A DNA stretch of 64,000 nt from Bacillus spizizenii TU-B-10. Lineage in GTDB: Bacteria > Bacillota > Bacilli > Bacillales > Bacillaceae. Where the stretch lies: contig NC_016047.1 of NCBI RefSeq assembly GCF_000227465.1, forward strand, positions 1,441,001-1,505,000, written 5' to 3'. Below, piece by piece: positions 33,870 to 42,821 of this stretch. How positions within the stretch are numbered: position 1 is the first letter of the stretch; each line of letters starts with the position of its first letter. A program made the translations under genes and the position numbers. The notes under the pieces were generated by a model. The model made no database searches. It was not told where the DNA came from and saw only the letters and a list, made by a program, of their open reading frames with translations.

Positions 33870-34756
33870 TGCACACTGTCATATCAGCAGTGGCCAACAT
33901 CTGGACAGCGCCTGATTCACCTCGGTCATCTGATCAAGCGATGCTTCGTCCGACCGTATTGATCAGAGACTGGCTGGAGCGCATGACGTATGATGAGCGG
34001 CTTGGATTATGTACAGACAATGTGATCCAAACTCAGGTTCTCTTTGGCGAAACAGTACTGGTGACAGCGGAACAGGGTGAATGGGTTTCTGTGATCGTGC
34101 CGAGCCAGCCATCCCGAAAAGATCCACGCGGATATCCGGGCTGGATGAAAAAGAACCAGCTGAAAAAAACAAGTCCCATCCATACACAAAAAGATGTCAT
34201 GATCAGCAAACCTGCTGCCTTTTTGTACAAAAGCAATGGAGAAAAGGAGATCGAACTGAGCTTTTTGACGGTTCTTCCCCTCATTGCAGAAGAAAACGGA
34301 TATTTTAAGGTTTCGACCGTTTTTGGGGAAAGGTTTGTGAAGCAAACTGATGCAGTGCCTGTCCGCGAACAGAAAGGGACTGCTGAAGACATCATTCAAA
34401 CGGGGGCGTTTTTTCTCGGGCTTTCCTACCTGTGGGGAGGGATCAGCGGGTTTGGGTTTGATTGCTCCGGGTTTATGTACAGTATATTTAAGGCCAATGG
34501 ATACAGCATCCCCCGTGATGCAGGAGATCAGGCAAAGGCGGGGGAAGAAATCCCGCTTGATGATATGAAAGCCGGTGACCTGCTGTTTTTTGCTTACGAG
34601 GAAGGAAAAGGAGCGATTCATCACGTCGGTCTGTCCGTCGGCGATGGGAAAATGATTCATTCTCCAAAGACGGGAAAATCAATCGAAATTCTTACATTAA
34701 AAGAGACAATCTATGAAAAAGAACGATGTGCGGTGCGCCGCTGTTTTTCAGAATAA
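33866..34756 (+). CDS. ykfC: Gamma-D-Glu-L-diamino acid endopeptidase YkfC (NlpC/P60)
   Basis: 296 residues without a signal peptide, so cytosolic. Two SH3b-like domains (about 1-170) precede an NlpC/P60 papain-like domain. The catalytic residues are Cys in FGFDCSGFMYS, His in GAIHHVGLSV and His in KMIHSPKTGK. It cuts L-Ala-gamma-D-Glu from diaminopimelate-containing murein peptides, feeding YkfB. Start is ATG 33866, in an ATGATG with ykfB's TGA; the second ATG (33869) is possible. Confidence 0.95.
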   Translation: MMHTVISAVANIWTAPDSPRSSDQAMLRPTVLIRDWLERMTYDERLGLCTDNVIQTQVLFGETVLVTAEQGEWVSVIVPSQPSRKDPRGYPGWMKKNQLKKTSPIHTQKDVMISKPAAFLYKSNGEKEIELSFLTVLPLIAEENGYFKVSTVFGERFVKQTDAVPVREQKGTAEDIIQTGAFFLGLSYLWGGISGFGFDCSGFMYSIFKANGYSIPRDAGDQAKAGEEIPLDDMKAGDLLFFAYEEGKGAIHHVGLSVGDGKMIHSPKTGKSIEILTLKETIYEKERCAVRRCFSE

Positions 34757-34768
34757 GGAGGGAGACAA

Positions 34769-35758
34769 ATGACGCCACTGCCTTTGTTAGAGGTCAGCCA
34801 GCTGAAAATGCATTTTGACGCAGGAAAAAAGCGGACAGTTAAAGCCGTCGATGGGGTCACCTTTCAGATTCATGAAGGAGAAACGTTTGGGCTAGTCGGT
34901 GAATCAGGGTGCGGGAAATCAACCTTGGGGAGAGTGCTGATGCGCCTTTATCAGCCAACAGAAGGAAGTGTGAAATACCGCGGCAACAACCTCCACTCAC
35001 TGAGTGAGAAAGAGCAGTTTGCTTTTAACCGCAAGCTGCAGATGATTTTTCAGGACCCTTATGCTTCGCTTAACCCGCGTATGACCGTTCGAGAAATCAT
35101 TTTGGAGCCGATGGAAATCCACAACCTTTACAATACCCACAAAGCGCGGCTTCTCGTCGTGGACGAGCTGCTTGAGGCAGTAGGGCTTCACCCTGATTTT
35201 GGCAGCCGTTATCCTCATGAATTCAGCGGCGGGCAGAGACAAAGAATCGGGATTGCCAGAGCGCTGTCGCTGAATCCTGAATTTATCGTGGCAGACGAAC
35301 CGATTTCTGCACTTGATGTCTCGGTTCAAGCGCAGGTGGTCAACCTGCTGAAGCGGCTTCAAAAAGAGAAAGGGCTCACGTTTTTATTTATTGCCCATGA
35401 TCTTTCAATGGTGAAGCATATCAGTGACAGGATCGGTGTGATGTACTTAGGGCACATGATGGAAATTACAGAGAGTGGCACCTTATATCGCGAACCGCTA
35501 CATCCCTATACAAAGGCGCTTTTATCCTCGATTCCGATTCCAGACCCTGAATTGGAGGACAAGCGTGAGCGCATCCTCTTAAAAGGAGAGCTGCCGAGCC
35601 CAGTCAATCCGCCGAGCGGCTGCGTGTTTCGGACCCGCTGTCCGGAGGCGATGCCTGAATGCAGCGAATCCCGTCCTCAGCTTCAGGAAATTGAAGCCGG
35701 CCGATTTGTCGCCTGCCATTTGTATCGAAATGCTGAGACGACAGAAAAGGTGAGATAA
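34769..35758 (+). CDS. ykfD: Dipeptide ABC transporter ATPase YkfD (DppF-like)
   Basis: 329 residues. Walker [13 protein letters not shown]-loop [13 protein letters not shown], signature [15 protein letters not shown], Walker [15 protein letters not shown]-loop [11 protein letters not shown]-terminal cysteine motif ([14 protein letters not shown]) matches the DppF/OppF class. Its place at the end of ykf suggests it supplies the second ATPase for DppBC, but that pairing is inference. AAGGAGG precedes the ATG. The gene is followed by a strong terminator. Confidence 0.93.
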   Translation: MTPLPLLEVSQLKMHFDAGKKRTVKAVDGVTFQIHEGETFGLVGESGCGKSTLGRVLMRLYQPTEGSVKYRGNNLHSLSEKEQFAFNRKLQMIFQDPYASLNPRMTVREIILEPMEIHNLYNTHKARLLVVDELLEAVGLHPDFGSRYPHEFSGGQRQRIGIARALSLNPEFIVADEPISALDVSVQAQVVNLLKRLQKEKGLTFLFIAHDLSMVKHISDRIGVMYLGHMMEITESGTLYREPLHPYTKALLSSIPIPDPELEDKRERILLKGELPSPVNPPSGCVFRTRCPEAMPECSESRPQLQEIEAGRFVACHLYRNAETTEKVR

Positions 35759-35762
35759 TCAA

Positions 35763-35793
35763 AAAAGACTGGCTCCGGAGCCAGTCTTTGCTT
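35763..35793 (+). terminator. Bidirectional terminator ykfD / pgl
   Basis: AAAGACTGGCTCC / GGAGCCAGTCTTT, 12-13 bp with almost no loop. A-runs and T-runs on both sides serve ykfD (+) and pgl (-). Confidence 0.9.
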
Positions 35794-35796
35794 TTA

Positions 35797-36843
35797 TCAT
35801 TGATGTAAAAATTTCACACAAACCGGGTAAGGGACAGAGACAGTTGATGGAAGCACTGTCAATCGGCCGGTTTCTTTGTCTCTTTCAAACAGGACAAGGT
35901 TGCCTGTTTCTTCATTTGAAGCAACAAGGAATGCTTCCGTTGGATCAAATACAAAGTCCCGAGGCCAGTTTCCTTCTGTCGAAACTCTTTCCACAAAAGC
36001 CAGCTCGCCTGAATATTGATTCACTTCAAATACAGCGATACTGTCATGGCCGCGGTTTGCGACGTAAACAAAACGGCCGTCCTGTGTGACATGAATTGCA
36101 CTTCCCTGGCTGTTATCTGTAAAATCATCAGGGATGGCAGAGACGACTTGGATTTCTCTGAATTCGCCGGCTGTCGGATTGTATTCAAGCGCAACCACTT
36201 CATTGCTTAATTCTGTCATCACATAAGCGTATTTTTCTTTCGGGTGAAAAGCGATATGGCGAGGCCCTGCGCCGGGAGCGAAGGAATGGCTTCCGGATTC
36301 AGCCAATACGCCGTCTTTCAGCTTATAGGTGTACAGCTTATCGGTCCCTAAGTCAACCGCTACGACATAGTTATGTTCAGGTGTGAACCCTGCGTAGTGT
36401 GTATGCGGCTTTTCCTGTCTTTCGTGCGGTCCTTTTCCTGTGTGAGCGGCTTCTGCAGCAGGAGATTGCAAGCTTCCGTCTTCCTGAACCGGAAAAGCGT
36501 GTACCTTCCCGCTGTGATAATTGGCAGTTAGTACGAACTGATTTTGATCATCGACGCTTACATGGCATGGCGATGGCCCATCAATTAACTGATGATTCAG
36601 AAATGTCAATTCACCGCTGTTTTTATCGATTTGATAGGCAGCAACTCCGCCTTGGCCGTCTGCTTTTTCAATTGAATAAAGAATGGTGTTGTCTTTATTC
36701 GGTGTTACATATGTCGGGTTGCCCAGCTTAGCGGCAAGCTTTGGATCGCTAAGTGTTTTTTTCTCAGTATCAAGCTCAAATGAATAAATCCCTTCGCTTC
36801 CGCCTTTTGTATATGTTCCGACATATCCTATGTACTTTGTCAT
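35797..36843 (-). CDS. pgl: 6-phosphogluconolactonase Pgl (YkgB)
   Basis: 348 residues forming a seven-bladed beta-propeller of the lactonase/YbhE class (KYIGYVGTYTKGGSEGIY, GPSPCHVSVDDQNQFVLTANYHSGKV, GAGPRHIAFHPKEKYAYVMTELSNEV, NWPRDFVFDPTEAFLVASNEETGNL). It hydrolyses 6-phosphogluconolactone in the oxidative pentose phosphate pathway. AAGGGGGAAATC precedes ATG 36843. It is monocistronic. Confidence 0.93.
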   Translation of the reverse strand: MTKYIGYVGTYTKGGSEGIYSFELDTEKKTLSDPKLAAKLGNPTYVTPNKDNTILYSIEKADGQGGVAAYQIDKNSGELTFLNHQLIDGPSPCHVSVDDQNQFVLTANYHSGKVHAFPVQEDGSLQSPAAEAAHTGKGPHERQEKPHTHYAGFTPEHNYVVAVDLGTDKLYTYKLKDGVLAESGSHSFAPGAGPRHIAFHPKEKYAYVMTELSNEVVALEYNPTAGEFREIQVVSAIPDDFTDNSQGSAIHVTQDGRFVYVANRGHDSIAVFEVNQYSGELAFVERVSTEGNWPRDFVFDPTEAFLVASNEETGNLVLFERDKETGRLTVLPSTVSVPYPVCVKFLHQ

Positions 36844-36930
36844 GCGATTTCCCCCTTAAAATGATGTCATCTCTATATTAACGTATCTTGATAAAATAAG
36901 CTGTTCAAAACATGAAAAAGGGGAATTTCT

Positions 36931-37791
36931 TCACTCGCCGCGAATCAGCGGCATCGTACAGCATCTGAAGGAGCCGCCTGATTTAATAATTTCTGACAGG
37001 TCAATTTCGATGATATGATAGCCTCTTTTCGTTAGCTGTTGATTGACATGGCGGTTGCAAGGGAGGCTGATGATCGTTTTTCTACCGATTGAAAGGACAT
37101 TGGTGCCAAGCGTAAATTGTTCGTCCTCGGGCACTTCAATGAGATCGTAACGTTTTGCAAGCATATGAACTGCCCCTGGTTCAAGGGCTTTAGGATAAAT
37201 TAACGCTTCGTTTTCAGATACGATGTTAAATACGCAGTCCAAATGCAAAAATTTTTCATGCAGCTGCACGGGAACGACTGTATATTCAGGTAGCGCCTCT
37301 TTTAGCTGGCCAATGGCTGACATGTCGGTGCGCTGGCTGATGCCGACGTAGACGATATCTTCATCGATAATGACGTCACCGCCTTCAATGCTTGTATCAA
37401 GCATACGGGTGTAAGAAATGCCTTGGCTGTGAAAAAAATCTTTTATGATGGCTTCTTCCCCTTGGCGAATCGGTTCAGTCATGCTTGAGAGGAAGGCTTT
37501 TTCTCCGATGACAAACCCTATGTCCCTGGTGAAGACCTGCTCGGGGAGCCCATCGCGCACGGGCAAAAGAATGACTTCAATGTTGTGTGATCTGAGTGCT
37601 TTAATTAAGCGGCTGTGCTGATCTGTGGCGGTTTTGACATGAATATTGTCATCTTCAAAATGTTTTTGGGTTTCGTTTATGACATCTTTTATGGTCATGT
37701 GCTCGGGTCTGCATAAAATGACTTTCTGAAGTGTGCCGTATTCCGTTCGGCATACCGTTTTGTGCTGATGTTTCGGGATGGATACGTCCAT
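36931..37791 (-). CDS. ykgA: Amidinotransferase/dimethylargininase-like protein YkgA
   Basis: 286 residues. Guanidine-modifying fold: FTRDIGFVIGEKAF, DTSIEGGDVII, EKFLHLDCVFNIV with the catalytic His, and the nucleophilic Cys near the C-terminus in SFRCCTMP. The family includes arginine deiminases, dimethylarginine hydrolases and amidinotransferases; the substrate here is not known. I start at ATG 37791, seven bases after AGGAGG. Earlier ATGs would add 32 residues without a ribosome site. Confidence 0.88.
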   Translation of the reverse strand: MDVSIPKHQHKTVCRTEYGTLQKVILCRPEHMTIKDVINETQKHFEDDNIHVKTATDQHSRLIKALRSHNIEVILLPVRDGLPEQVFTRDIGFVIGEKAFLSSMTEPIRQGEEAIIKDFFHSQGISYTRMLDTSIEGGDVIIDEDIVYVGISQRTDMSAIGQLKEALPEYTVVPVQLHEKFLHLDCVFNIVSENEALIYPKALEPGAVHMLAKRYDLIEVPEDEQFTLGTNVLSIGRKTIISLPCNRHVNQQLTKRGYHIIEIDLSEIIKSGGSFRCCTMPLIRGE

Positions 37792-37979
37792 TGTTTGTCC
37801 TCCTGACCGTGTGAAGAATACATTTATTATTCCCTCATCATGAAAATCATTAAACGTTTTAGCAAGAAATCCTGACAGACACAGCATTTTAAATTTTAGA
37901 CAAATGGCAGAGAATATTGTTTAATAGGAGAATATGAGTGCATTTAACTAAACGATCAGACATCAAAGGGGAGAAAGGT

Positions 37980-38498
37980 ATGGAAACACCGGAAACAAAA
38001 TTTTGTAAAGAGTCAAAGGTTGTAAAAACCAGCAGGGTGTTCCCGCTTGATACAAACAATCATAATACGCTGTTTGGCGGAAAATTAATGAGCTACATCG
38101 ACGACATCGCTTCTATTTCCGCGGCGCGCCATTGCAGACGGGAAACAGTAACAGCTTCGATGGACTCTGTAGATTTTTTGAAGCCAATCGGGCAAAAGGA
38201 TTCTGTCTGCCTGGAGTCATATGTGACATGGGTCGGCACATCTTCCATGGAGGTGTTTGTAAAAGTCATTAAGGAGCACCTGATGACTGGCGAAAGGGAG
38301 CTCGCTGCGACATCCTTTTTGACGTTTGTCGCATTAGATTCAAATGGCAAGCCGGTGCCTGTACCGAGAGTTGTACCGGAAACAGAGGAAGAAATTATGC
38401 TGCATAATACAGCGGTTCAGCGCGCTAATGAACGAAAGAACCGCAAAAAACACAGCCAAGCGCTTGCAAATGCGCTCGGAACTGAAAAGCCTTGGTAA
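37980..38498 (+). CDS. ykhA: Acyl-CoA thioesterase YkhA (hot-dog fold)
   Basis: 172 residues from ATG 37980 with GGGGAGAAAGG upstream. It is a single hot-dog domain of the YciA/BACH type: VFPLDTNNHNTLFGGKLMSYIDDIA contains the Asn/Asp expected in catalysis, then VDFLKPI and EVFVKVIKEHL. The basic tail (ERKNRKKHSQALANAL) is typical of Bacillus members. It hydrolyses acyl-CoA esters, chain-length preference unknown. It is followed by its own terminator. Confidence 0.92.
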   Translation: METPETKFCKESKVVKTSRVFPLDTNNHNTLFGGKLMSYIDDIASISAARHCRRETVTASMDSVDFLKPIGQKDSVCLESYVTWVGTSSMEVFVKVIKEHLMTGERELAATSFLTFVALDSNGKPVPVPRVVPETEEEIMLHNTAVQRANERKNRKKHSQALANALGTEKPW

Positions 38499-38504
38499 AC
38501 GTTA

Positions 38505-38538
38505 AACCCAAAACTTATGTTGTTTTGGGTTTTTTTGT
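38505..38538 (+). terminator. Terminator of ykhA
   Basis: AACCCAAAAC / GTTTTGGGTT with a 7-base loop, then TTTTTTG. Confidence 0.9.
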
Positions 38539-38652
38539 GCTTTTCACTTTTCTGATGGTGATAATTACAATGGTTAGTCCGTTTTTGCTAGGGGATTTTA
38601 TAAAAAGCAACAATTGTCACGTTAAATTGATAATTTTGTGACAACTTTATTA

Positions 38653-38675
38653 AAGATTCATTTTAAATATATCTT
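38653..38675 (+). promoter_or_regulatory. Upstream NsrR-like box of hmp
   Basis: AAGATTCATTTTAAATATATCTT is an imperfect palindrome close to the B. subtilis NsrR consensus (ATRTATYTTAAATATAT). It lies about 70-92 bases before the hmp start. Confidence 0.65.
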
Positions 38676-38699
38676 TTATTCGTGAGATCATGTATTTTA

Positions 38700-38722
38700 A
38701 AGATATATTTTAAATACATCTT
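38700..38722 (+). promoter_or_regulatory. Proximal NsrR-like box of hmp
   Basis: AAGATATATTTTAAATACATCTT is a near-perfect palindrome matching the NsrR box. It is centred about 34 bases before the hmp ATG, where it could block transcription in the absence of NO. Confidence 0.78.
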
Positions 38723-38744
38723 TTTGGAAGGGATTGTTTATACG

Positions 38745-39944
38745 ATGTTAGATAATAAAACAATCGAAATCATTAAAAGCACTGTACCCGTATTACAACA
38801 ACATGGAGAAACCATTACTGGCCGTTTTTACGATTTGATGTTTCAAGATCATCCAGAGCTTTTGAACATTTTTAATCAAACAAACCAAAAAAAGAAAACA
38901 CAGCGCGCTGCACTTGCAAATGCCGTTATCGCCGCTGCGGCAAATATTGACCAGCTTGGAAATATCATTCCAGTCGTCAAACAAATCGGCCACAAGCACC
39001 GCAGTATCGGAATTAAGGCTGAACATTACCCAATCGTTGGAAAATATTTGCTGATTGCGATTAAAGACGTTCTGGGAGACGCTGCGACACCTGACATTAT
39101 GCAGGCATGGGAGAAAGCGTACGGAGTAATCGCTGACGCGTTCATCGGAATTGAAAAAGAAATGTATGAGCAGGCGGAGCAGCAAACTGGCGGCTGGAAG
39201 GAGTATAAGCCGTTCGTTATCGCGAAAAAAGAGCGGGAAAGCACAGAAATTACATCCTTCTATCTGAAGCCGGAAGACGGCAAGCCGTTACCTGATTTTC
39301 AAGCAGGGCAGTACATCAGCATTAAAGTGCAGATTCCTGATTCTGAATATATGCAAATCCGTCAATACAGCCTGTCAGATATGCCGGGAAAAGACTATTA
39401 TCGCATTTCAGTGAAGAAAGACGGTGTCGTGTCTTCCTATTTACACGATGGACTGCATGAGGGAGATTCAATAGAGATCAGCGCACCGGCAGGGGACTTT
39501 GTTTTAGATGCTTCATCTCAAAAAGATCTCGTTCTGATCAGTGCCGGAGTTGGCATTACACCAATGATAAGCATGCTGAAAACGTCTGTTTCCAAGCAGC
39601 CTGAACGGCAGATTCTGTTCATTCATGCCGCGAAAAACAGTGAGTATCACGCATTGCGTCATGAGGTGGAAGAAGCGGGAAACCATTCTTCTGTCAAGAC
39701 AGCATTTGTGTATCGCGAGCCGACAGAGGAAGACCGTGCAGGTGATCTTCAATTTCATGAAGGACAGATTGATCAGCAGTTCCTAAAAGAACTGATTGCC
39801 AATACAGATGCTGATTATTATATTTGCGGTTCACAGTCATTTATTACAGCAATGCATAAACTTGTGTCAGACCTTGGATCAGCGCCGGAGTCTATCCATT
39901 ACGAGCTGTTCGGCCCGCAATTAAGTATGGCACAGTCCGTTTGA
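38745..39944 (+). CDS. hmp: Flavohemoglobin Hmp (nitric oxide dioxygenase)
   Basis: 399 residues from ATG 38745, preceded by GGAAGGG. The globin domain (1-145) has the proximal haem His in GHKHRSIGIKAEHYPIVG. The FAD domain (about 150-260) has RQYSLSD. The NAD domain (about 265-395) has VLISAGVGITPMISML and YICGSQSFI. It oxidises NO to nitrate with O2 and NADH. Upstream ATGs would add residues read through the operator and are not used. ResDE and NsrR control it in 168. Confidence 0.95.
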   Translation: MLDNKTIEIIKSTVPVLQQHGETITGRFYDLMFQDHPELLNIFNQTNQKKKTQRAALANAVIAAAANIDQLGNIIPVVKQIGHKHRSIGIKAEHYPIVGKYLLIAIKDVLGDAATPDIMQAWEKAYGVIADAFIGIEKEMYEQAEQQTGGWKEYKPFVIAKKERESTEITSFYLKPEDGKPLPDFQAGQYISIKVQIPDSEYMQIRQYSLSDMPGKDYYRISVKKDGVVSSYLHDGLHEGDSIEISAPAGDFVLDASSQKDLVLISAGVGITPMISMLKTSVSKQPERQILFIHAAKNSEYHALRHEVEEAGNHSSVKTAFVYREPTEEDRAGDLQFHEGQIDQQFLKELIANTDADYYICGSQSFITAMHKLVSDLGSAPESIHYELFGPQLSMAQSV

Positions 39945-39956
39945 TCACATAAATGA

Positions 39957-39989
39957 AACTCTTCTCTTTTCTGAGAAGAGTTTTTTATT
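39957..39989 (+). terminator. Terminator of hmp
   Basis: AAACTCTTCTC / GAGAAGAGTTT with a six-base loop, followed by TTTATTG. Confidence 0.9.
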
Positions 39990-40020
39990 GAGATAGAAGA
40001 AGGCGGACAAGCGCCTGCTT

Positions 40021-40251
40021 CTACATCCGGACAATCACTGACCCGCCTCCGCCGCTTGTGCATACACGGTTTTGCTGTTCTTGCATCGTTCTCAGCAATT
40101 CATTGTTTATCTCAATCGCTCTGATTAATTGCTCCATTTTCAGCTCTAAACCGGCTAGCCTGTCGAAAGACTGCTGTTGCTTATAGCCGGCGGGATGAGG
40201 AGCCGATGACAGATCATAGGGCCAATGGGTATTCGTTTTCTGATGTTTCAT
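40021..40251 (-). CDS. ykzH: Small coiled-coil protein YkzH
   Basis: 76 residues from ATG 40251, nine bases after GGAGGCG. The start is MKHQKTNTHWPYDLSSAPHP; the middle is a coiled coil (FDRLAGLELKMEQLIRAIEINNELLRTMQEQQ); the end is SGGGGSVIVRM. The symbol is from synteny between hmp and ykjA. The composition recalls small spore-coat or germination proteins of bacilli, but no function can be claimed. It is divergent to ykjA. Confidence 0.8.
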   Translation of the reverse strand: MKHQKTNTHWPYDLSSAPHPAGYKQQQSFDRLAGLELKMEQLIRAIEINNELLRTMQEQQNRVCTSGGGGSVIVRM

Positions 40252-40404
40252 TTTGCGCCTCCAATCGATGTCATTTTCTATTATGTTATGTGCCGCCGAT
40301 CTGCACGTTCGCCTATTTAGAACCGGATAAAAGGGAATAATGCATAGAGGGTCTGCCTCGGGGAACAATAGGCTCAAAATGACCAGCGGATGGAGGTAAG
40401 ATCG

Positions 40405-41136
40405 GTGTTGTGGATGGTATGGGCATTTTTACTGAAGCCAATTATCGTATTTTCGATTGCGTATATTCTGTTTCGGCTTGCTGGTAAAAAAGCTGTGTCA
40501 CAAATGAACAATTTTGATCTGCTTTTGACCTTCGCAATCGGAACCATTATCAGTGAGCCGATTCTTACATCCAGGCTGCCGATGTCGATTTATTACGCGG
40601 GCTCTTTTTTGGTGCTTTATCTTCTGATGAGCAAGCTCTCTCTTTCTAATAAATGGCGCTGGCTGCTGGTCGTAAGCCCGACTGTCCTAATCCGAAACGG
40701 GGATATTGATGAACGCGGACTGCGTAAAGAAAGGCTGACGGTTAATGAACTGCTCGGAAAACTAAGGGAAAAGGGCTATGCCGATCCGGCTGACATTGAT
40801 CTTGCCATCATTGAAGAAACAGGAGAAGTAAGCGTCATTCCAAAAGAGGAAGCGAGAGCGGTGCAGGTGCGGGATTTGAATATGGAAGCTGAACGGAATT
40901 TTATCCCGATTCCTCTCATACTGGACGGCGAAATCCTTGATCATAATTTGAAATACCTCCAAAAAAACCGAACCTGGCTGTTTGAGAAGCTTGAGGAAAA
41001 AGGATACAGCCCAAAACGGCTCTCCTTGATCACGCTTGGCACGATGAATGCCCGCGGTGATATATCGCTTGATTTGAATACCTCAAACGAACCGCAGCAT
41101 GATCCTTATTTATATAAACCGGGAAATAACAATTAA
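40405..41136 (+). CDS. ykjA: DUF421 membrane protein YkjA
   Basis: 243 residues from GTG 40405, seven bases after GGAGGT; the ATG at 40390 overlaps that site. Three N-terminal membrane helices (AFLLKPIIVFSIAYILFRLAG, NNFDLLLTFAIGTIISEPIL, YAGSFLVLYLLMSKLSL) precede a cytosolic domain with TVNELLGKLREKGYADPADIDLAIIEETGEVSVIPK. This is the DUF421/YetF-YdfR-YrbG group, whose relatives have roles in spores; the role of YkjA is unknown. A terminator follows. Confidence 0.9.
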   Translation: MLWMVWAFLLKPIIVFSIAYILFRLAGKKAVSQMNNFDLLLTFAIGTIISEPILTSRLPMSIYYAGSFLVLYLLMSKLSLSNKWRWLLVVSPTVLIRNGDIDERGLRKERLTVNELLGKLREKGYADPADIDLAIIEETGEVSVIPKEEARAVQVRDLNMEAERNFIPIPLILDGEILDHNLKYLQKNRTWLFEKLEEKGYSPKRLSLITLGTMNARGDISLDLNTSNEPQHDPYLYKPGNNN

Positions 41137-41140
41137 GATT

Positions 41141-41172
41141 GCTCTCTATTTTTAACGAGAGCTTTTTTCTTT
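41141..41172 (+). terminator. Terminator of ykjA
   Basis: GCTCTC, a ten-base loop, GAGAGC, then TTTTTTCTTTTTT. Confidence 0.85.
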
Positions 41173-41228
41173 TTTAAAGGGAATTTTTGTTTGGTGTCAA
41201 ATGTACCTAGTTAGGAGGGGAACTGAAC

Positions 41229-41756
41229 ATGAAGGACTTATTCATTAGAAACGATATGGCACCAACGGTCAGTCTGTTGTATTCAGCAGTGGAAGAAAAC
41301 AGTCTCCGTCTAGCTTCTATCGTAAGTCACATGACACACAATGAACTTTACTATAAGGGGCGCTGCCAAACAAAAAACAGCACAGCTCAGCTTTTGCACC
41401 ATATCTCAAATGTTGATATCAGATGGGTCTGGCGTATCAAGGAAAACCGGCTACCAGATCATATTGAACAGGTATACGGCCCGATGACAGATGAAAGCGG
41501 ACGGCTTCCTGAACCGGAGAATCAGCCCGGATTAGATGAACTCCTGAAAAGACATCAGCATGTGGTAAACGAGCTGAAATCGGTATGTTACACCTTAACT
41601 GAAAATGATTTGCATCAGCCGCTTTCTTACGATGGTGACACCGCGACCATACGGTGGGGCATTTGGCATATGGCGGATCATAACCGCTATCATCAAGCAC
41701 ACATTGAAGCCCTCAAAAAAGAATGGAAGCAGGATGTAGCGAAATATGAGCGCTAA
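41229..41756 (+). CDS. ykkA: DinB-like protein YkkA
   Basis: 175 residues in a four-helix DinB/YfiT pattern. Putative metal-binding His residues are in TAQLLHHISNVDIRW and in the C-terminal MADHNRYHQAHIEAL. Members are metal-dependent thiol S-transferase-like or stress proteins; the substrate here is unknown. AGGAGGGGAACTG precedes the ATG. It overlaps ykkB by 11 bases, so the two are cotranscribed. Confidence 0.9.
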   Translation: MKDLFIRNDMAPTVSLLYSAVEENSLRLASIVSHMTHNELYYKGRCQTKNSTAQLLHHISNVDIRWVWRIKENRLPDHIEQVYGPMTDESGRLPEPENQPGLDELLKRHQHVVNELKSVCYTLTENDLHQPLSYDGDTATIRWGIWHMADHNRYHQAHIEALKKEWKQDVAKYER

Positions 41757-42261
41757 AACGAAGCTGCTGACCGATCGAATTCGTTTGCGCTGTATGGAAG
41801 ATCGGGATCAAGCCTCTTTGTTTGAGCTTTTTAACGATCCTGACGTCATGAAATATTATTCCGGTTTAAAAGATAAAAGGCAAACCCGCGAGTGGATCAA
41901 TTGGAACAAAAGAAATGAAAAAGGGTACGGCGTCAGTCTGTGGATCGCCGAAGATAAGCGGACAGGGGACTTTTTGGGGCAATGCGGCATCGTTCCTCAG
42001 CAGGTCGAAAATCAAACAGTAATGGAAATCGGCTATATGTTTGCCTGCCGCCACTGGGGGAACGGCTATGCGCAAGAAGCGGCTCGGGCCTGCCTGGACT
42101 ACGGCTTCAACGAGCGGCAGTTCGGCAAAATGGCGGCTTTGATTGACCCTAATAACAAAGCGTCCATACGGGTAGCAGAGAAAATTGGCATGCTTTATGA
42201 TAGAACGATCAGAAAATGGAATAAACCAATCGCAGTATATGAAAGAAAATCTTACAATTGA
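41746..42261 (+). CDS. ykkB: GNAT-family N-acetyltransferase YkkB
   Basis: 171 residues, RimJ/RimL-type acetyltransferase: LTDRIRLRCMEDRDQASLFELFNDPDVMKYYSG, an acetyl-CoA loop in MFACRHWGNGYAQEAARACLDYGF, and AALIDPNNKASIRVAEKIGM. It transfers acetyl groups to an amino substrate not identifiable here. Its start lies inside ykkA. Its stop codon overlaps the -35 box of the ykkCD promoter. Confidence 0.9.
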   Translation: MSAKTKLLTDRIRLRCMEDRDQASLFELFNDPDVMKYYSGLKDKRQTREWINWNKRNEKGYGVSLWIAEDKRTGDFLGQCGIVPQQVENQTVMEIGYMFACRHWGNGYAQEAARACLDYGFNERQFGKMAALIDPNNKASIRVAEKIGMLYDRTIRKWNKPIAVYERKSYN

Positions 42262-42286
42262 AAGATAGAGCTGAGTTTAGTATCAT
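42258..42286 (+). promoter_or_regulatory. SigA-type promoter of the guanidine riboswitch-ykkCD unit
   Basis: TTGAAA (42258-42263), a 17-base spacer and TATCAT (42281-42286). The -35 box is inside the ykkB stop region. Confidence 0.72.
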
Positions 42287-42295
42287 GATGTCAGG

Positions 42296-42442
42296 TAAAG
42301 TTTTCTAGGGTTCCGCGTGTCAATGGACATGGACTGGTCCGAGAGAAAACACATACGCGTAAATAGAGGCGTGTATGCACACGGAGGGAAAAAAGCCCGG
42401 GAGAGTCAATCTCATGAGAGACGACTGTCCGGGGTTTTTTTG
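42296..42442 (+). ncRNA. Guanidine-I (ykkC) riboswitch with terminator platform
   Basis: The aptamer shows the class hallmarks TCTAGGGTTCCG, GGACTGGTCCGAGAG and ACACGGAGGGAAAA. The expression platform follows: AAGCCCGG at 42393-42400 pairs with CCGGGG at about 42429-42434, followed by seven T. Guanidinium binding would prevent terminator formation and switch on ykkCD. Confidence 0.95.
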
Positions 42443-42482
42443 TTTTCGGAGAATCTTACTGGAAAGAAAGGAATGACTTGAA

Positions 42483-42821
42483 ATGAAATGGGGATTAGTC
42501 GTGCTTGCCGCCGTTTTCGAGGTGGTTTGGGTGGTAGGCTTAAAGCATGCTGACTCAGCTTTAACATGGAGCGGCACTGCCGTTGGCATCATAGTCAGCT
42601 TTTATCTTTTAATGAAGGCGACAAACAGTCTTCCTGTCGGAACCGTGTATGCCGTTTTTACCGGACTCGGAACGGCAGGGACAGTGCTGAGTGAAATCAT
42701 TCTGTTTCATGAGCCGATTGGATGGCCGAAGCTTTTGTTAATCGGCGTGCTCCTCATCGGTGTAATCGGATTGAAGCTTGTGACACAGGATGAGACAGAG
42801 GAAAAAGGAGGCGAGGCATAA
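42483..42821 (+). CDS. ykkC: Guanidinium exporter subunit YkkC (SMR family)
   Basis: 112 residues, four membrane helices. The essential membrane Glu is in [21 protein letters not shown], and the SMR signature is [18 protein letters not shown]. With YkkD it forms a heteromeric small multidrug resistance pump. The riboswitch upstream indicates guanidinium/H+ exchange as the main role. GAAAGGAATGACTTGAA precedes the ATG. Confidence 0.95.
   Translation: MKWGLVVLAAVFEVVWVVGLKHADSALTWSGTAVGIIVSFYLLMKATNSLPVGTVYAVFTGLGTAGTVLSEIILFHEPIGWPKLLLIGVLLIGVIGLKLVTQDETEEKGGEA

Noticed and set aside
34007..34660. 217-residue ORF on the - strand
   Set aside because: Fully antisense to ykfC, which shows all NlpC/P60 catalytic residues; codon pattern favours ykfC.
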